From: Bacteroidota bacterium
Lineage (GTDB): Bacteria; Bacteroidota; Bacteroidia; Cytophagales; Cytophagaceae
DNA length: 64,000 bases
NCBI GenBank assembly: GCA_023392125.1
Contig: JAEVZS010000033.1
Coordinates: forward strand, 1-64,000
Direction of reading: 5' to 3'
In this document: positions 37,301-42,666 of the stretch, piece after piece
How the letters are laid out: the number at the start of each line of letters is the position of its first letter
Position numbering within the stretch: the stretch's first letter is position 1
Position numbers and translations under genes: made by a program
The notes under the pieces: model-generated
Told to the model about the DNA's origin: nothing
The model's database searches: none
Seen by the model: only the letters and a program-made list of their open reading frames with translations

Positions 37301-37743
37301 CTGGCTGGCTGGCACTGTTTGAAGTATACACACCGGAAGCAACTGTTGCCAAAGCTTCCGGACAATATCTCAGTGATAAGCTCACCTACTGGAAAGCCGG
37401 GTTTATGTCCAGCTCGCTGAAGGGCAAATACAAGCTGGTTACTACGGAGTCAGCCAAACTGTTTAATTACTTTTTCAAGAATACTTTCCGGAAGATTCTG
37501 AATGATTATACAATTAAGCCATATGACGGAAAGATGCTTCTTTTCAAGTCAAAAGACGGTATGGTTGGCTCTACAGGAGATCAGTATATGGGATGGAGCA
37601 AATACTGCCCGGTTGAGAACATCAGCCTTATTGAAGTGCCCGGAGATCACAATACGATATTTAAGGATCCGAATGTAAGGGTGATTGCCGAAAAACTGAA
37701 AGAATGTATGGATCAGGTGTATGGACAAGTCAAAGTGCAATAA
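31318..37743 (+). CDS. Two-module nonribosomal peptide synthetase with C-terminal thioesterase
   Basis: A 2141-residue enzyme. Domain order: half condensation domain (1-215, no HHxxxDG), A1 (about 225-720; YTSGSTGDPKAVM, NSGDIARW), T1 (FHIGGNSLSVMQ, about 760), C (about 865-1300; active HHIVADG at about 997), A2 (about 1320-1815; FTSGSTGLPKAV), T2 (FHSGGHSLLATRL, about 1850), TE (about 1905-2141). Against the PheA pocket, A2 reads D-A-F-W-L-G-G-T-F-K, one residue from a known valine code; A1 reads D-T-S-L-T-G-I-V-S-K, which I cannot assign. The TE has Cys1975 in GGYCASG where Ser is usual. The predicted product is a dipeptide X-Val, released or cyclised. A terminator follows. Confidence 0.95.
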   Translation: MENLLVRQKFTLSKKVFEGFIFRGETLDQNDHKAQHLILLAAYIILLKRYTGNRLFRIGYSDFAFPGERYIEADLSDDLSCFEVINLLTDKINQPDQSMKDRDPDEFFPVYFSMFEKFNESLDYTDLNDHQIRPESHLDNFQSALQMFHNKSIFGAWILCRASHFDSITVDRMRDHYLTVLNDLLSSPEKRIREVNIVSPEELDLIFNEWQGPVISFPDHQCLHERIGEQAGKTPEAIALICKDEEISYKILEEKANYLARVLLDRGLKPGERVGLLMDLSIDAVAGMLAILKAGGVFIAMDPAHPLSRHQFMINDCKIRLLLSVSNTPGNELFPADQTILTDSPEHKYGLLKENTGIRTDPAKVAYLMYTSGSTGDPKAVMITHRNIVHNLYITVQRYELKEGEKVLSMSSLSFDTSISKLFSILTVGGTAILPTGEDTMEVEKLIRLMQKHKPVLYPSTPAILRLINQINPDLSFIRVITTGGESARYTDFDKIIEQVKIMNIYGPTEATVSSSSYTIPRQDSESTERIPIGKPNPNCAIYILDDHMQPVPIGTFGTLYIGGKGVTKGYLNNPELTEQKFVANPFKPGEKMYNSGDIARWLPNGYIDFLGRKDNQIKIRTYRVEIEEVEKIMSRSEMLTDAKILVKEEGNGDKSMIACIVPKEKDAFVVQNLKNFMQQHLPAPVVPGEFILLDKLPVNRSNKIDTKALLQIYLEKQQQVATRPAAGLYKNRVEKEIAGFWKTRLNRSVIDPDENLFHIGGNSLSVMQLKLHIQQIFQLDIPVKALFDHQTTASLSDFIISQAPNPDQLLSEPAEETISRTDNVSDKQAETSSSVASPARKWKKLLQVKPPRVARIKKALVANRNKLPLSYHEERLWFLYKFQNEKCMYNILKAYTLTGKLNLTLLEESLNQVINRHENLRKRFYELDGEVVAALRPRIQVRLNIICGQTDTSENLFEEEISKEAEKAFDLSGDILVRATLISRNDFEHRLILATHHIVADGWSFNIIMKELHSLYSASRNNEKIELEPLTKAYTNYTFHYKTILNEELIAKQTLFWKEKLSGKIEKLRLPYDLPGSSESSGRGGHEEVWIPAPLAESLFGLAKAKGVTPFMVYLCAFHALLHKYTGQDFVHTGIPIADRQHAATRDLVGFFVNTLLIPSRYVAGSTFENALSSTRTEVLEAFGNKELPYDILADMLNRESGIKASELLQVMFDFQNISEPVTRMGDIEVDEIRLKNYYSKFDLTVSVSPEKDGLLLYAEYKKDLFSPETIRQLLMSYLRLLEQISKNPSIDPDTVELISPEEKHRVLYDWNNTQRAIDATSINALFEYQASVRPETIALITENEQLTYRQINEKSNELAHKLVASGLKMDEMVGLLMEESADAIIAQIAILKAGGAFVPLDPANPADRLEHMIRQCEIRHIITHESYLNRLVKEDFVYYTMDTPGYFTGRNIHNPDRNPTRSSLAYVMFTSGSTGLPKAVGVEHLGVLRLVVNTNYVPLDDSCRILKTGAFSFDASTFEIWGALLNGGRLYLYSKDKLLDYTFVREKIAEHGITHAWFTSSWFNQLVDLDKTIFGPLRYLLTGGDKLSARHANKVRKALPDLELINGYGPTENTTFSLTFPVEEDYEDAIPIGRPIANSTVYVLDKKQQPVPVGVQGELYVGGDGVARGYINDPDMTQSRFMVDPFRPGARMYKTGDLGKWLRSGVVEFIGRNDNQVKIRGFRIEPGEIESAIISHPQVEDAAVIVKDINGEKQLVAFYKSREEIGFDDLYRHLRATLTEVMIPGSFTRINEIPLTRNGKTDRKKLATMTTNEVQSVSMVPPANPVESKLAAIFAEILGKARVGATDNFFHSGGHSLLATRLMARIEKAFNKELPLSLLFQAPTVRELSAIIMGPEFNSVGLVPIQPKGNRTPIFLLPGYLFYYNLSKVLGSSQPLYGFEPIAKFKTEDIARHYIKQIREIQPEGPYFIGGYCASGILAFEMARQLKEAGQEPGWLALFEVYTPEATVAKASGQYLSDKLTYWKAGFMSSSLKGKYKLVTTESAKLFNYFFKNTFRKILNDYTIKPYDGKMLLFKSKDGMVGSTGDQYMGWSKYCPVENISLIEVPGDHNTIFKDPNVRVIAEKLKECMDQVYGQVKVQ

Positions 37744-37760
37744 ATACCATTATTTCAATG

Positions 37761-37790
37761 AAAAAGGCTGTCGTTGATACAGCCTTTTTT
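37761..37790 (+). terminator. Rho-independent terminator after the NRPS
   Basis: Stem GGCTGT (37766-37771) pairs with ACAGCC (37779-37784), flanked by five A residues before and six T residues after. Confidence 0.85.
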
Positions 37791-37814
37791 CTTTCCATTT
37801 ACGGCAAAAGCCAT

Positions 37815-37852
37815 AAAAGCAGAATAGACTCCCTTTCGGGAATCTATTCTGC
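37815..37852 (-). terminator. Long hairpin terminator of the GyrI-like gene
   Basis: Arms GCAGAATAGACTCCC (37819-37833) and GGGAATCTATTCTGC (37838-37852) pair at 15 positions with one G-U and a TTTC loop. Four T residues follow on the minus strand. It may act in both directions as a backup for the NRPS terminator. Confidence 0.7.
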
Positions 37853-37878
37853 CAACTTACAAAGTGATGTTTTATCCT

Positions 37879-38355
37879 CTATGAATCCAGAACACAATAA
37901 ATATTGGTTTTCCAATTATTGAGATCTGTTTCCGTCTGAGGATTTCCAAGATACTCCTCGATAAAAAAGTTCCGCTGCAGATTATGTTTTTTAAGGAACT
38001 GATCCATAGCTTCATAAGCAGGTTTTATATCTTCAAAAAAACCCTTATGAGAAGTACTAAGAACCTTTCCTCCAACCATAAGCACATCGTAACCACTATC
38101 CACCGATACAGCATCTTCACATAATATGGCAGCAGCCACATCGGTCTCTTCGGCTTCCTGATCCACAGAATAGATCATGGCAAAAGGGATTCCATTCGAA
38201 CATAAGGACAGATCATTAAGTTTTCGTAAAATTCTGGAGCAGTTATCTTCTATAAAATCTCCCAGTTTTTCATTTCTAACAACGCTTCTGACACACATAA
38301 AAGTTCTTGGTTCCCACAAAGCCTCTTTCACTTTGTACCTGGAATATACTTCCAT
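37879..38355 (-). CDS. GyrI-like small-molecule-binding protein
   Basis: A 158-residue stand-alone SOUL/GyrI-like domain related to the effector-binding half of AraC- and MerR-type regulators. FMCVRSVVRNEKLGDFI begins the first beta-alpha unit, and the C-terminal FFIEEYLGNPQTETDLNNW...IYCVL is the family hallmark (an EVY..DP.....WxTEIYxPV-like pattern). Such proteins bind or hydrolyse small hydrophobic compounds. It may protect against or sense a metabolite; a link to the nearby NRPS is possible but only by proximity. The gene is transcribed alone. Confidence 0.78.
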   Translation of the reverse strand: MEVYSRYKVKEALWEPRTFMCVRSVVRNEKLGDFIEDNCSRILRKLNDLSLCSNGIPFAMIYSVDQEAEETDVAAAILCEDAVSVDSGYDVLMVGGKVLSTSHKGFFEDIKPAYEAMDQFLKKHNLQRNFFIEEYLGNPQTETDLNNWKTNIYCVLDS

Positions 38356-38521
38356 CCCTACCTCCTATCTTCAAAGTACGTTACGTTAAAAATATAACTC
38401 ATTCATATTCCCATAAGTTAACAACCTAATCAAAAAGCCTAAATAAACAGATAGTTAAATCACTATTGACAACCATATAGCCTTCCGGGAAGTTGTCTTA
38501 CAGAGGTGAGGAATGTGAGCT

Positions 38522-38737
38522 ATGGTAATACGAAAAGGCACAAGAGTAAAATGGCGATATGGTAAATCGTTTGGCAGAGGCCGGGTAGAAGCAACCTACC
38601 ATCGCAAAATAACCCGAACAATAAAGGGAGCCGAAATTACCCGTTACGGACAAAAAGATAATAAAGCATTACTTATTAAAAGTGATAACGGAAGTGAAGT
38701 ACTGAAACTGGAAAATGAAGTCGAACGGGAAGAGTAA
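38522..38737 (+). CDS. DUF2945 (hypervirulence-associated, TUDOR-like) small protein
   Basis: A 71-residue basic protein with the DUF2945 pattern: RKGTRVKWRYGKSFGRGRVE at the start, KITRTIKGAEITRYG in the middle and DNKALLIKSDNGSEVLKLENEV at the end. The fold is a small SH3/Tudor-like barrel; the role in bacteria is unknown. The ATG at 38522 follows a GAGGTGAGG ribosome-binding-like sequence. A shared terminator follows. Confidence 0.85.
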   Translation: MVIRKGTRVKWRYGKSFGRGRVEATYHRKITRTIKGAEITRYGQKDNKALLIKSDNGSEVLKLENEVEREE

Positions 38738-38754
38738 TCACAGGGAGAGTAATA

Positions 38755-38782
38755 GAAAAAACCCTCCCTGGAGGGTTTTTTC
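38755..38782. terminator. Bidirectional terminator between convergent genes
   Basis: Stem ACCCTCC (38761-38767) pairs with GGAGGGT (38770-38776), flanked by A-runs and T-runs on both sides, so it works for both the DUF2945 gene and the convergent Lys-rich gene. Confidence 0.85.
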
Positions 38783-39301
38783 TTATTTTACCAGCGACAA
38801 GGCTTTAATCAGCTGTTCCCGGTTCATCTTGCTTCTTCCTTCGATACCGGCAGCACGTGCATGCTTCAGCAATTCTGCTTTGGACTTATCCTTTATATCC
38901 CCGAGTTTGATTTTAATCAGCTTGGCTGAAATCGGCTTACGGTTGGTCTCCTTGATTCTGTTCAGTGCAGAGGCATTCAGTTTTCCATTCTTTTTAGTTT
39001 CTGTAGGTTTTGAAGCGGCTCTGGATACCTGCGCTTTCTGAGGGGATTTGGAAGAGCCGGTTTTTGATGCAGCAAGCCCGGAAGGTTTCTTATTGGTATT
39101 GGTTCTGCCGGCAAGCTTCGCAGAAGCTTTTGCTTCAGGTTTTGATGCAGGCCTGGTCTTTGATCCGGGGCCGCTCTTGGCACTGCTTTTGCTTACAATG
39201 GCTTTCGAAGATTTTAACCTTTTTATGGACTCAGATTTCTTGATATCTTTTCTGGATGCTGGCTTTTGCGATTTCTTCTTATCTGTTTTTGTTGTTGCCA
39301 T
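38783..39301 (-). CDS. Histone-H1-like Lys/Ser/Ala-rich protein with C-terminal SAP/Rho-N-like domain
   Basis: A 172-residue very basic protein. Residues 1-120 are low-complexity Lys/Ser/Ala/Pro (ASRKDIKKSESIKRLKSS and similar), as in H1-type nucleoid proteins. The last 45 residues (KLGDIKDKSKAELLKHARAA...SKMNREQLIKALSLVK) look like a SAP or Rho N-terminal helix-turn-helix, which binds nucleic acid. I start at the ATG at 39301 (MATTKTDKKK); the longer frame to 39406 adds a hydrophobic, Cys-containing segment unlike the rest. A role in DNA compaction or transcription is inferred. Confidence 0.75.
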   Translation of the reverse strand: MATTKTDKKKSQKPASRKDIKKSESIKRLKSSKAIVSKSSAKSGPGSKTRPASKPEAKASAKLAGRTNTNKKPSGLAASKTGSSKSPQKAQVSRAASKPTETKKNGKLNASALNRIKETNRKPISAKLIKIKLGDIKDKSKAELLKHARAAGIEGRSKMNREQLIKALSLVK

Positions 39302-39665
39302 AACTATTGAGGATTTGATTTTATCAATATTCTTATTAACTGTTATACATACATTTGTGTTAACAAAAAAGAGAGGACCTTTGCAAACACACATGATTAT
39401 AAGCAAGTTATGAATAAAAATATTTAATCATTCTCCTATCACCCCGACGGGGCATATATCCGGGAAGAGGAACTATTTACAAATCCGGGCTGTTTCGAGA
39501 CAGAAAAACCGGAGCTATTGAAAACAAAGTAAAGAAATGATTATTAAATAGCTAAATTCATGTTAAGAAGCAAAATTCATAACAAATATGAAAAATATTC
39601 ATGTATTTTAGTGCTTTCTTGATACTTTTGCAGCAATAGGAGTAATCACCATCAGATAAAAATTA

Positions 39666-40013
39666 ATGTCAGGTTCCGTTATAAAAGACATATTTCCAAA
39701 AGTATTCCTTATCATCTTTCTCTCAAAGATGATAATGCTGTATACTCCGTCTTTTATAAAAAACTTTGACCGGGACACGTATATCAGTGTGGTCCTGCAA
39801 CTGGAAATTGAGAACAATAACAGCGGTAAAGGTCTTGTCGATATATGCGAAGAGGATGTATTCACCGGTTATTACGCAAAGTTTTTTACATATCCCAATT
39901 TTGTTATACCGGTATATGATATTGAGTCAATCAATTATATTCCGCGTGACTCTGAAAGTATTTATGCTTTTTACCCTTCTGTGCCCACACCCCCTCCCAA
40001 TCGGCTGATTTGA
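39666..40013 (+). CDS. Small membrane-anchored hypothetical protein ahead of the SulP gene
   Basis: A 115-residue protein with an N-terminal hydrophobic segment (IFPKVFLIIFLSKMIMLYTP) and an extracytoplasmic part containing LQLEIENNNSGKGLVDICEEDVF. The C-terminus is Pro-rich (YPSVPTPPPNRLI), a tail I associate with small Bacteroidota envelope proteins. It is 128 bp upstream of the SulP start in the same direction. No function is known to me; co-transcription with the bicarbonate module is possible. Confidence 0.6.
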   Translation: MSGSVIKDIFPKVFLIIFLSKMIMLYTPSFIKNFDRDTYISVVLQLEIENNNSGKGLVDICEEDVFTGYYAKFFTYPNFVIPVYDIESINYIPRDSESIYAFYPSVPTPPPNRLI

Positions 40014-40141
40014 AACACATCTTATAAACAACTCCCTGACGGGAAAGTCTAAAATGTCCGGAATAGCTGAAAGTTATATTCCGGGTGATAGAATATTCCC
40101 TGTTTGTGGCAAAAAGAATTACTATTCAAATCAACAAAATT

Positions 40142-41752
40142 ATGACAGGCACACGTATGTCTGCGTTCCTCAAATTATCGAAACGCGACCTGAAATATGA
40201 TTTACCTGCGAGTGTAGTGGTCTTCTTAGTGGCCCTGCCTCTATGCCTTGGTATTGCCATGGCTTCCGGAGCTCCCTTGTTTGCCGGATTGCTGACAGGA
40301 ATCATCGGAGGTATTGTAGTAGCTGCTATCAGCGGTTCTCAACTCAGTGTAAGCGGTCCGGCTGCGGGCCTCACCGTAATCATACTGGGAGCCATTGAAA
40401 AACTTGGCGCTTATGAGACTTTTCTGCTGGCAGTTGTACTGGCCGGATTTATGCAGCTGATCCTTGGCATCGTCAGAGCCGGCATGATCGGCAATTACTT
40501 TCCGTCTTCCGTTATTATAGGAATGCTTGCTGCAATTGGTATTACCATTATTCTTAAGCAGATTCCACATGCAGTCGGCTATGACTCAAGCTTCTTTGGC
40601 GAAGAAAGCTTTACTCAGCTTAATCATGAGAACACATTTACTGCTCTGAGCAAAGCAGCCTCATCGATTAATTACGGAGCTGCAATTATATGCCTGATAT
40701 CGCTTTTCATACTTATCGCATGGCCGAAAGTAAAGAAGCTAAGCTTTATTCCTGCTCCCTTGCTTGTGGTCATCGTTGGTATACTGCTGGGCCAGGTTTT
40801 TAATGAAACCGTATTGTCTCTGGACGAAAAACATCTGGTAGTAATACCTGTTGTCCAGTCTTTCGGAGAATTTATGGGCCTGTTTACGCTGCCCGACTTC
40901 ACACAGATTGTTAACAGTGATGTATGGCTTATAGCGTTTACCATTGCGGTAATTGCCAGCCTGGAAACCCTGTTGAGTATTGAGGCTGTGGACAAGATAG
41001 ATCCTCAGAAAAGAGTTTCTCCGACCAACAGAGAGCTTATTGCCCAGGGAATCGGAAATATGAGCAGCGGGCTTCTGGGCGGACTGCCGATGACCTCAGT
41101 GATTGTGCGTTCATCTGCCAATGTCAACTCAGGAGGACGGACCCGTCAAAGCGCCATGCTGCACGGCTTGTGGATGCTTCTTGCTGTAATTGTTATTCCC
41201 AGAGTAATCAACCTGATTCCATTATCATCTCTTGCCGCCATACTTTTGCTTACCGGCTATAAGCTGGCCAAGGCAAAGCTATTTAAAGATATGTGGCTGA
41301 AAGGCAGGGATCAGTTTATTCCCTTTATGGTAACAATTCTTGCCATAATATTTACAGATCTGCTAATGGGCGTAGGAATCGGGCTGATTGTAGCCATGTT
41401 CTTCATATTGCGCAACAACATGTCTAATGCGTTTAAGTATTCGGTAGAAAATACAGACAACGGTTCCAGAATCACCATTACATTGTCCGAAGAAGTATCA
41501 TTCCTTAATAAAGCCGCGATTCAGAAAGCGCTATACAATCTCCCTAAAAAGACTACTGAAGTAGTCATTGATGGCAGCTACAGCCGCTTTATTGATAAGG
41601 ATGTGATTGAAGTCATCAATGATTTCAGGCAGAATGCAACAAGCAAAGGTATTAAAACAGAATTAACTGATATCGTCAATATGAAGAATATTCCGGATAT
41701 CAGAAAGCTGACCAATGTCTCTAAACCAAAAAAAGTAAAACATAAAGTATAA
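40142..41752 (+). CDS. SulP-family anion transporter, probable bicarbonate importer
   Basis: A 536-residue SulP/SLC26 transporter. About 12-14 membrane segments start at LPASVVVFLVALPLCLGIAM, with the family motifs GLLTGIIGGIVVAAISGSQLSVSGPAAG and NRELIAQGIGNMSSGLLGGLPMTSVIVRSSANVNSGGRTR. A short STAS domain ends the protein (about residues 440-520). A beta-carbonic anhydrase gene follows 19 bp later, the arrangement seen for bicarbonate-transporting SulP proteins, so bicarbonate is more likely than sulfate. The ATG at 40142 (MTGTRMSAF) is preferred over 40085. Confidence 0.9.
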   Translation: MTGTRMSAFLKLSKRDLKYDLPASVVVFLVALPLCLGIAMASGAPLFAGLLTGIIGGIVVAAISGSQLSVSGPAAGLTVIILGAIEKLGAYETFLLAVVLAGFMQLILGIVRAGMIGNYFPSSVIIGMLAAIGITIILKQIPHAVGYDSSFFGEESFTQLNHENTFTALSKAASSINYGAAIICLISLFILIAWPKVKKLSFIPAPLLVVIVGILLGQVFNETVLSLDEKHLVVIPVVQSFGEFMGLFTLPDFTQIVNSDVWLIAFTIAVIASLETLLSIEAVDKIDPQKRVSPTNRELIAQGIGNMSSGLLGGLPMTSVIVRSSANVNSGGRTRQSAMLHGLWMLLAVIVIPRVINLIPLSSLAAILLLTGYKLAKAKLFKDMWLKGRDQFIPFMVTILAIIFTDLLMGVGIGLIVAMFFILRNNMSNAFKYSVENTDNGSRITITLSEEVSFLNKAAIQKALYNLPKKTTEVVIDGSYSRFIDKDVIEVINDFRQNATSKGIKTELTDIVNMKNIPDIRKLTNVSKPKKVKHKV

Positions 41753-41771
41753 CCATTTAATAACTATACAT

Positions 41772-42434
41772 ATGCTAAAGAAACAATTTGATAATATAGA
41801 ATTAACCAAAGGCTTCGGAAGGCTGCTGGATGGTAATGCAAAGTGGATGGAAACAGTAGCCAATGATACAACCGGAATGTTCCAGCAGCTTGCCAAAGGT
41901 CAGAATCCTGAGGTATTATGGATTGGCTGTGCCGACAGCCGGGTTCCCGCCAATCAGATCACCAATACCAAGCCCGGAGAAATTTTTGTACACCGTAACA
42001 TTGCCAATATGTGTGTACATTCAGATATGAACATGCTAAGTGTACTCGATTATGCAGTCAATGTGCTGAAAGTAAAGCATGTAATCGTTGCCGGCCACTA
42101 CGGTTGCGGGGGAGTTGCAGCAGCGCTTAGCCGCAAGCAATATGGTATCATCGACAACTGGCTATGCCATATCAAAGATGTATACCGCCTGCATAATAAG
42201 GAAATTGATGATATCGCCGATCCGGAAGAAAAAGTCAATCGCCTTGTCGAGCTGAACGTAGCAGAGCAGGTATTTAACCTATGTACTACATCAATCATTC
42301 AGAATGCCTGGAAAGAGCGCGACGACCTTGCCGTTCACGGAATGGTCATTGATATCAGTACCGGAAAACTGATTGACCTGGATATTACATTTCTGGACAG
42401 CAACGGACTGGGAAAAGTCTTTGCTTACAAATAA
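41772..42434 (+). CDS. Beta-class carbonic anhydrase
   Basis: A 220-residue zinc enzyme interconverting CO2 and bicarbonate. Zinc ligands Cys53, His109 and Cys112 are present (CADSRVP and GHYGCGG), with the catalytic Asp55-Arg57 pair. There is no signal peptide, so it is cytoplasmic. It forms an operon with the SulP transporter, which suggests uptake of bicarbonate for carboxylation reactions or pH balance. A terminator follows. Confidence 0.96.
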   Translation: MLKKQFDNIELTKGFGRLLDGNAKWMETVANDTTGMFQQLAKGQNPEVLWIGCADSRVPANQITNTKPGEIFVHRNIANMCVHSDMNMLSVLDYAVNVLKVKHVIVAGHYGCGGVAAALSRKQYGIIDNWLCHIKDVYRLHNKEIDDIADPEEKVNRLVELNVAEQVFNLCTTSIIQNAWKERDDLAVHGMVIDISTGKLIDLDITFLDSNGLGKVFAYK

Positions 42435-42443
42435 GCCTTTCAG

Positions 42444-42480
42444 AAACCCGCCGCAAAACCACCGGCGGGTTTTCATTTTT
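42444..42480 (+). terminator. Rho-independent terminator after carbonic anhydrase
   Basis: AACCCGCCG pairs with CGGCGGGTT around a loop of about nine bases, followed by TTTTCATTTTT. Confidence 0.85.
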
Positions 42481-42574
42481 ATCAGCTTTTCCTTTACCCG
42501 CAGGCACCCTGATATTTTACAATATTATATACTTCTGGTAAAAGTCAGGGAGAATCAAATCTTTTGCAAAGACA

Positions 42575-42631
42575 GTTAACAAATACTTAACATAGCAATA
42601 ATCATGAGTTAACAACACCGGGATAGTTTTG
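42575..42631 (+). promoter_or_regulatory. Pho box array and promoter of the phosphate-island TonB receptor
   Basis: 7-bp units start at 42575 (GTTAACA), 42586 (CTTAACA), 42597 (AATAATC, weak) and 42608 (GTTAACA), in an exact 11-bp period. The -7 element TAGTTTTG is at 42624-42631, 16 bp after the start of the last unit. The direct-repeat geometry is that of PhoB boxes, with a sequence like those of other phyla that use TTAACA in place of the enterobacterial TGTCA. Confidence 0.8.
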
Positions 42632-42666
42632 GACAAAACAATAAAAATTACCAAAACTATTTCAGC

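Noticed and set aside
39430..39460. CCCCGACGGGG hairpin as a REP element or terminator
   Set aside because: It is a single short copy with no T-run and no adjacent transposase.
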